Source: Oligoflexus sp.
Lineage (GTDB): Bacteria; Bdellovibrionota_B; Oligoflexia; Oligoflexales; Oligoflexaceae
DNA length: 8,421 bases
Direction: 5' to 3'
Assembly: GCA_030151925.1 (NCBI GenBank)
Contig: JASLCY010000601.1
Location: forward strand, 1 to 8,421
Shown here: positions 6,963 to 8,421 of the stretch, in pieces
Layout of the letters: every line of letters begins with the position of its first letter
How positions within the stretch are numbered: position 1 is the stretch's first letter
Notes under the pieces: generated by a model
What the model was told of the DNA's origin: nothing
Databases searched by the model: none
The model's input: only the letters and a program-made list of their open reading frames with translations
Made by a program: the position numbers and the translations under genes

Positions 6963-8314
6963 GGCTTCGTCTCTTCGCCCTGACCCTGCTGGCCGGATTC
7001 GCCGCGCGGAGCAACGCCGCGGAGCCTTCGCTCGAAGGCATGAACGCGGCCGCGGTCGATACGTCCGTCGCCGAGCCGAAGCAGAAGATCGACAAGGGCC
7101 CCGCGCACGTGGATACGGGCGACAGCAAACCCGCGCCGCAGATGGACCTCGGCCCCGCCATCGACATCAAGAGCAACATCAAACGCGTGACCGAACCCAA
7201 CCTCTTCTCCGGCGCCGCGCCCAACGTCGGCACGCTCAGGAACCTCGCGAGCGGCGAAGCTCCCGAGGAATACGAAGTCAAAGAAGGCGACAACCTCTAC
7301 GACATCTGCGATCAGCTCATCGACGAGCCTAACTACTGGCCGAAGCTCTGGGCCTTCAACCCCGACATCACCAACCCGAACTTCGTCTATCCGGGCATGA
7401 AGCTTCGCTTCTTCGCCGGCGACGACGAGACGCCGCCTTTCCTCCAAGTCGTCTCCGAAGACGATATCCTGCCCGTCTCGAAGGGCAAGGTCGTCGAGTC
7501 GGAGCTCGTCCGCGAGAATATCGATGCCCTGCTGATGCGCTCGGAAGCGCCTGAGAACATCGCCGTGATCGATCCCAAGGACATGCCGCGCGATCCGCGC
7601 ATCGAAGAGGACATCTTCGATGCCGGCGGCAAGTTCGACCTCGATACCAAGCAGGTCGTCATCCCCGCCTGGATCGTGGAAGAGGACTTCGACGCGCTGG
7701 GAACCGTGATCGGCGGCTCCGCGGGCTCTTTCCTGGTCGACAAGGATCAGATGGTCATCGTCAAGCAGAACGATGCCCTCAAGGTCGGAGCCACTTATAC
7801 CGTCGTTCGCAAGGGCGAGAAGATCGTCAACGAGAAGAAGGATGCCGTCGGCGTCCGTTATGAATTCGTCGCGCACCTCAAGCTCCTGCAGGTCGACAAG
7901 GAAGACTCCGACATCTTCAAAGGCAAGGTCGTCTTCAATAAGAACGGCATACAGCCCGGCGACATCCTCATTCCCCTGCGCAACGTGAAGCGCCGCGTGC
8001 CGCGCAAGCCGGAGACCGAGATCAAGGGCGCCGAGCAGATGGTGGTGGGCTTCACCGAGCCTCACACGCACATAGGCGGCCGTGGCGATATCGTCTTCAT
8101 CGATCAGAGCGAAGGCAAACTCAAGGAAAAAGGCACGTACCGCATCATCCAGAACGTGAAGGTCCCGGCGCTCGGTTTCATCAGCAAGAACCTGCCCGAT
8201 ACCGATAGCCAGGTCGCTCATGTTTATATCCTCGACACCTCCGGCTCCGCGGCTGTGGGTTATCTCCTCCACGACTCGCTGGAAGTTCGTAACGGCGATC
8301 GCGTTTCCCCTTAA
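6959..8314 (+). CDS. Secreted LysM peptidoglycan-binding protein with two tandem C-terminal beta modules
   Basis: The protein has 451 residues. Residues 1-20 are a Sec signal peptide (LFALTLLAGFAA core, SNA|A cleavage, no lipobox). A Pro/Asp-rich linker (about 21-100) contains two similar blocks around DKGPA and DLGPA. One LysM domain spans about 105-151: YEVKEGDNLYDIC, an insert with PNYWPKLWAFNPDI, then NFVYPGMKLRF. LysM domains bind GlcNAc-containing glycan such as peptidoglycan. The C-terminal 200 residues contain two related units (about 247-339 and 359-451) sharing D-x-V/M-x-I, G-x-x-Y, an AH dipeptide (H306, H421) and a terminal GD-x-x-x-P. This pattern resembles the FlgT C-terminal domain, a resemblance judged by eye only. 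The ATGA overlap (6959-6962) with the TPR lipoprotein gene indicates translational coupling. The likely location is the periplasm, bound to the wall. No catalytic domain is visible. Confidence 0.86.
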   Translation: MRLRLFALTLLAGFAARSNAAEPSLEGMNAAAVDTSVAEPKQKIDKGPAHVDTGDSKPAPQMDLGPAIDIKSNIKRVTEPNLFSGAAPNVGTLRNLASGEAPEEYEVKEGDNLYDICDQLIDEPNYWPKLWAFNPDITNPNFVYPGMKLRFFAGDDETPPFLQVVSEDDILPVSKGKVVESELVRENIDALLMRSEAPENIAVIDPKDMPRDPRIEEDIFDAGGKFDLDTKQVVIPAWIVEEDFDALGTVIGGSAGSFLVDKDQMVIVKQNDALKVGATYTVVRKGEKIVNEKKDAVGVRYEFVAHLKLLQVDKEDSDIFKGKVVFNKNGIQPGDILIPLRNVKRRVPRKPETEIKGAEQMVVGFTEPHTHIGGRGDIVFIDQSEGKLKEKGTYRIIQNVKVPALGFISKNLPDTDSQVAHVYILDTSGSAAVGYLLHDSLEVRNGDRVSP

Positions 8315-8335
8315 AACACCGAGAAGATGTCCGTG

Positions 8336-8383
8336 GACCTCCTCGAAGGCCTGGCTTTAATGTGAGGCCTCGCCAAGGAGGTC
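8336..8383 (+). promoter_or_regulatory. Hairpin sequestering the Shine-Dalgarno of the downstream gene
   Basis: GACCTCCT at 8336-8343 is perfectly complementary to AGGAGGTC at 8376-8383. An inner helix pairs CGA-AGGCCT (8344-8352) with AGGCCTCG (8365-8372), leaving a 12-base loop (8353-8364) and a 3-base bulge. The 3' arm contains the full AAGGAGGT (8375-8382), 8 bases before ATG 8391, so folding would block ribosome access. No T-run follows, so an intrinsic terminator is less likely. The ligand or trigger, if any, is unknown. Confidence 0.6.
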
Positions 8384-8390
8384 TTCTGCT

Positions 8391-8421
8391 ATGGATTACT
8401 CACCCGCACTCGAAGCCATCA
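8391..8421 (+). CDS. Start of an unidentified gene, truncated by the window end
   Basis: ATG 8391 follows a perfect Shine-Dalgarno, AAGGAGGT at 8375-8382, with 8-base spacing. Only ten codons are visible (MDYSPALEAI), too few to identify the product. It is separated from the LysM gene by a 76-base leader that holds the sequestering hairpin, so its expression may be controlled separately from the operon upstream. Confidence 0.6.
   Translation, partial: MDYSPALEAI

Noticed and set aside
6872..8272. 466-codon open frame on the - strand across the LysM gene
   Set aside because: The + strand gene has a signal peptide, LysM domain, internal repeats and ATGA coupling. The - strand frame is low-complexity D/L/V/R-rich and lacks any recognisable domain.
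8336..8390. Intrinsic terminator after the LysM gene
   Set aside because: The hairpin is strong, but it is followed by TTCTGCT and a start codon rather than a T-run, and its 3' arm is the next gene's Shine-Dalgarno. A translational role fits better.

Overview
The window looks like chromosomal DNA from a GC-rich, Gram-negative (two-membrane) bacterium. The evidence is two lipoprotein signal peptides, an outer-membrane beta-barrel-like protein, an O-antigen ligase/polymerase-type membrane protein and a periplasmic LysM protein. A predatory or delta-type lineage such as Bdellovibrionota/Oligoflexia is my impression from the gene mix, but nothing here proves it. No rRNA, tRNA, IS element, CRISPR array or phage gene is visible, and coding density is very high. 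Long open frames antisense to most genes come from the GC-rich codon usage and are not annotated.

Left part (1-3440, + strand): rsgA, the ribosome-assembly GTPase, is followed after about 50 bases by a complete acyl-CoA dehydrogenase. One base after that comes a lipoprotein with an endonuclease/exonuclease/phosphatase (EEP)-like fold whose catalytic motifs are largely eroded. A 17-bp dyad lies between rsgA and the dehydrogenase, just upstream of its ribosome binding site.

Middle (3441-4089): a small exported beta-barrel-like protein is encoded on the - strand, convergent with the EEP-like gene. Its first 18 bases overlap the first 18 bases of the divergent + strand operon, so each gene's 5' control signals must lie inside the other gene.

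Right part (4072-8314, + strand): four tightly packed genes look like one envelope operon. They are an O-antigen ligase/Wzy-type membrane protein, a YcgR-like PilZ (c-di-GMP receptor) protein overlapping it by 44 bases, a CpoB/YbgF-like coiled-coil plus TPR lipoprotein, and a LysM protein with two tandem C-terminal beta-rich modules, joined to the lipoprotein gene by an ATGA overlap. I infer a unit that makes or anchors a surface polysaccharide, with c-di-GMP input and peptidoglycan/outer-membrane attachment factors.

Right edge (8315-8421): a 76-base leader holds a strong hairpin whose 3' arm contains the perfect Shine-Dalgarno sequence of a gene starting at 8391 and cut off by the window end. 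This looks like a translational control element and is the most checkable unusual feature in the window.
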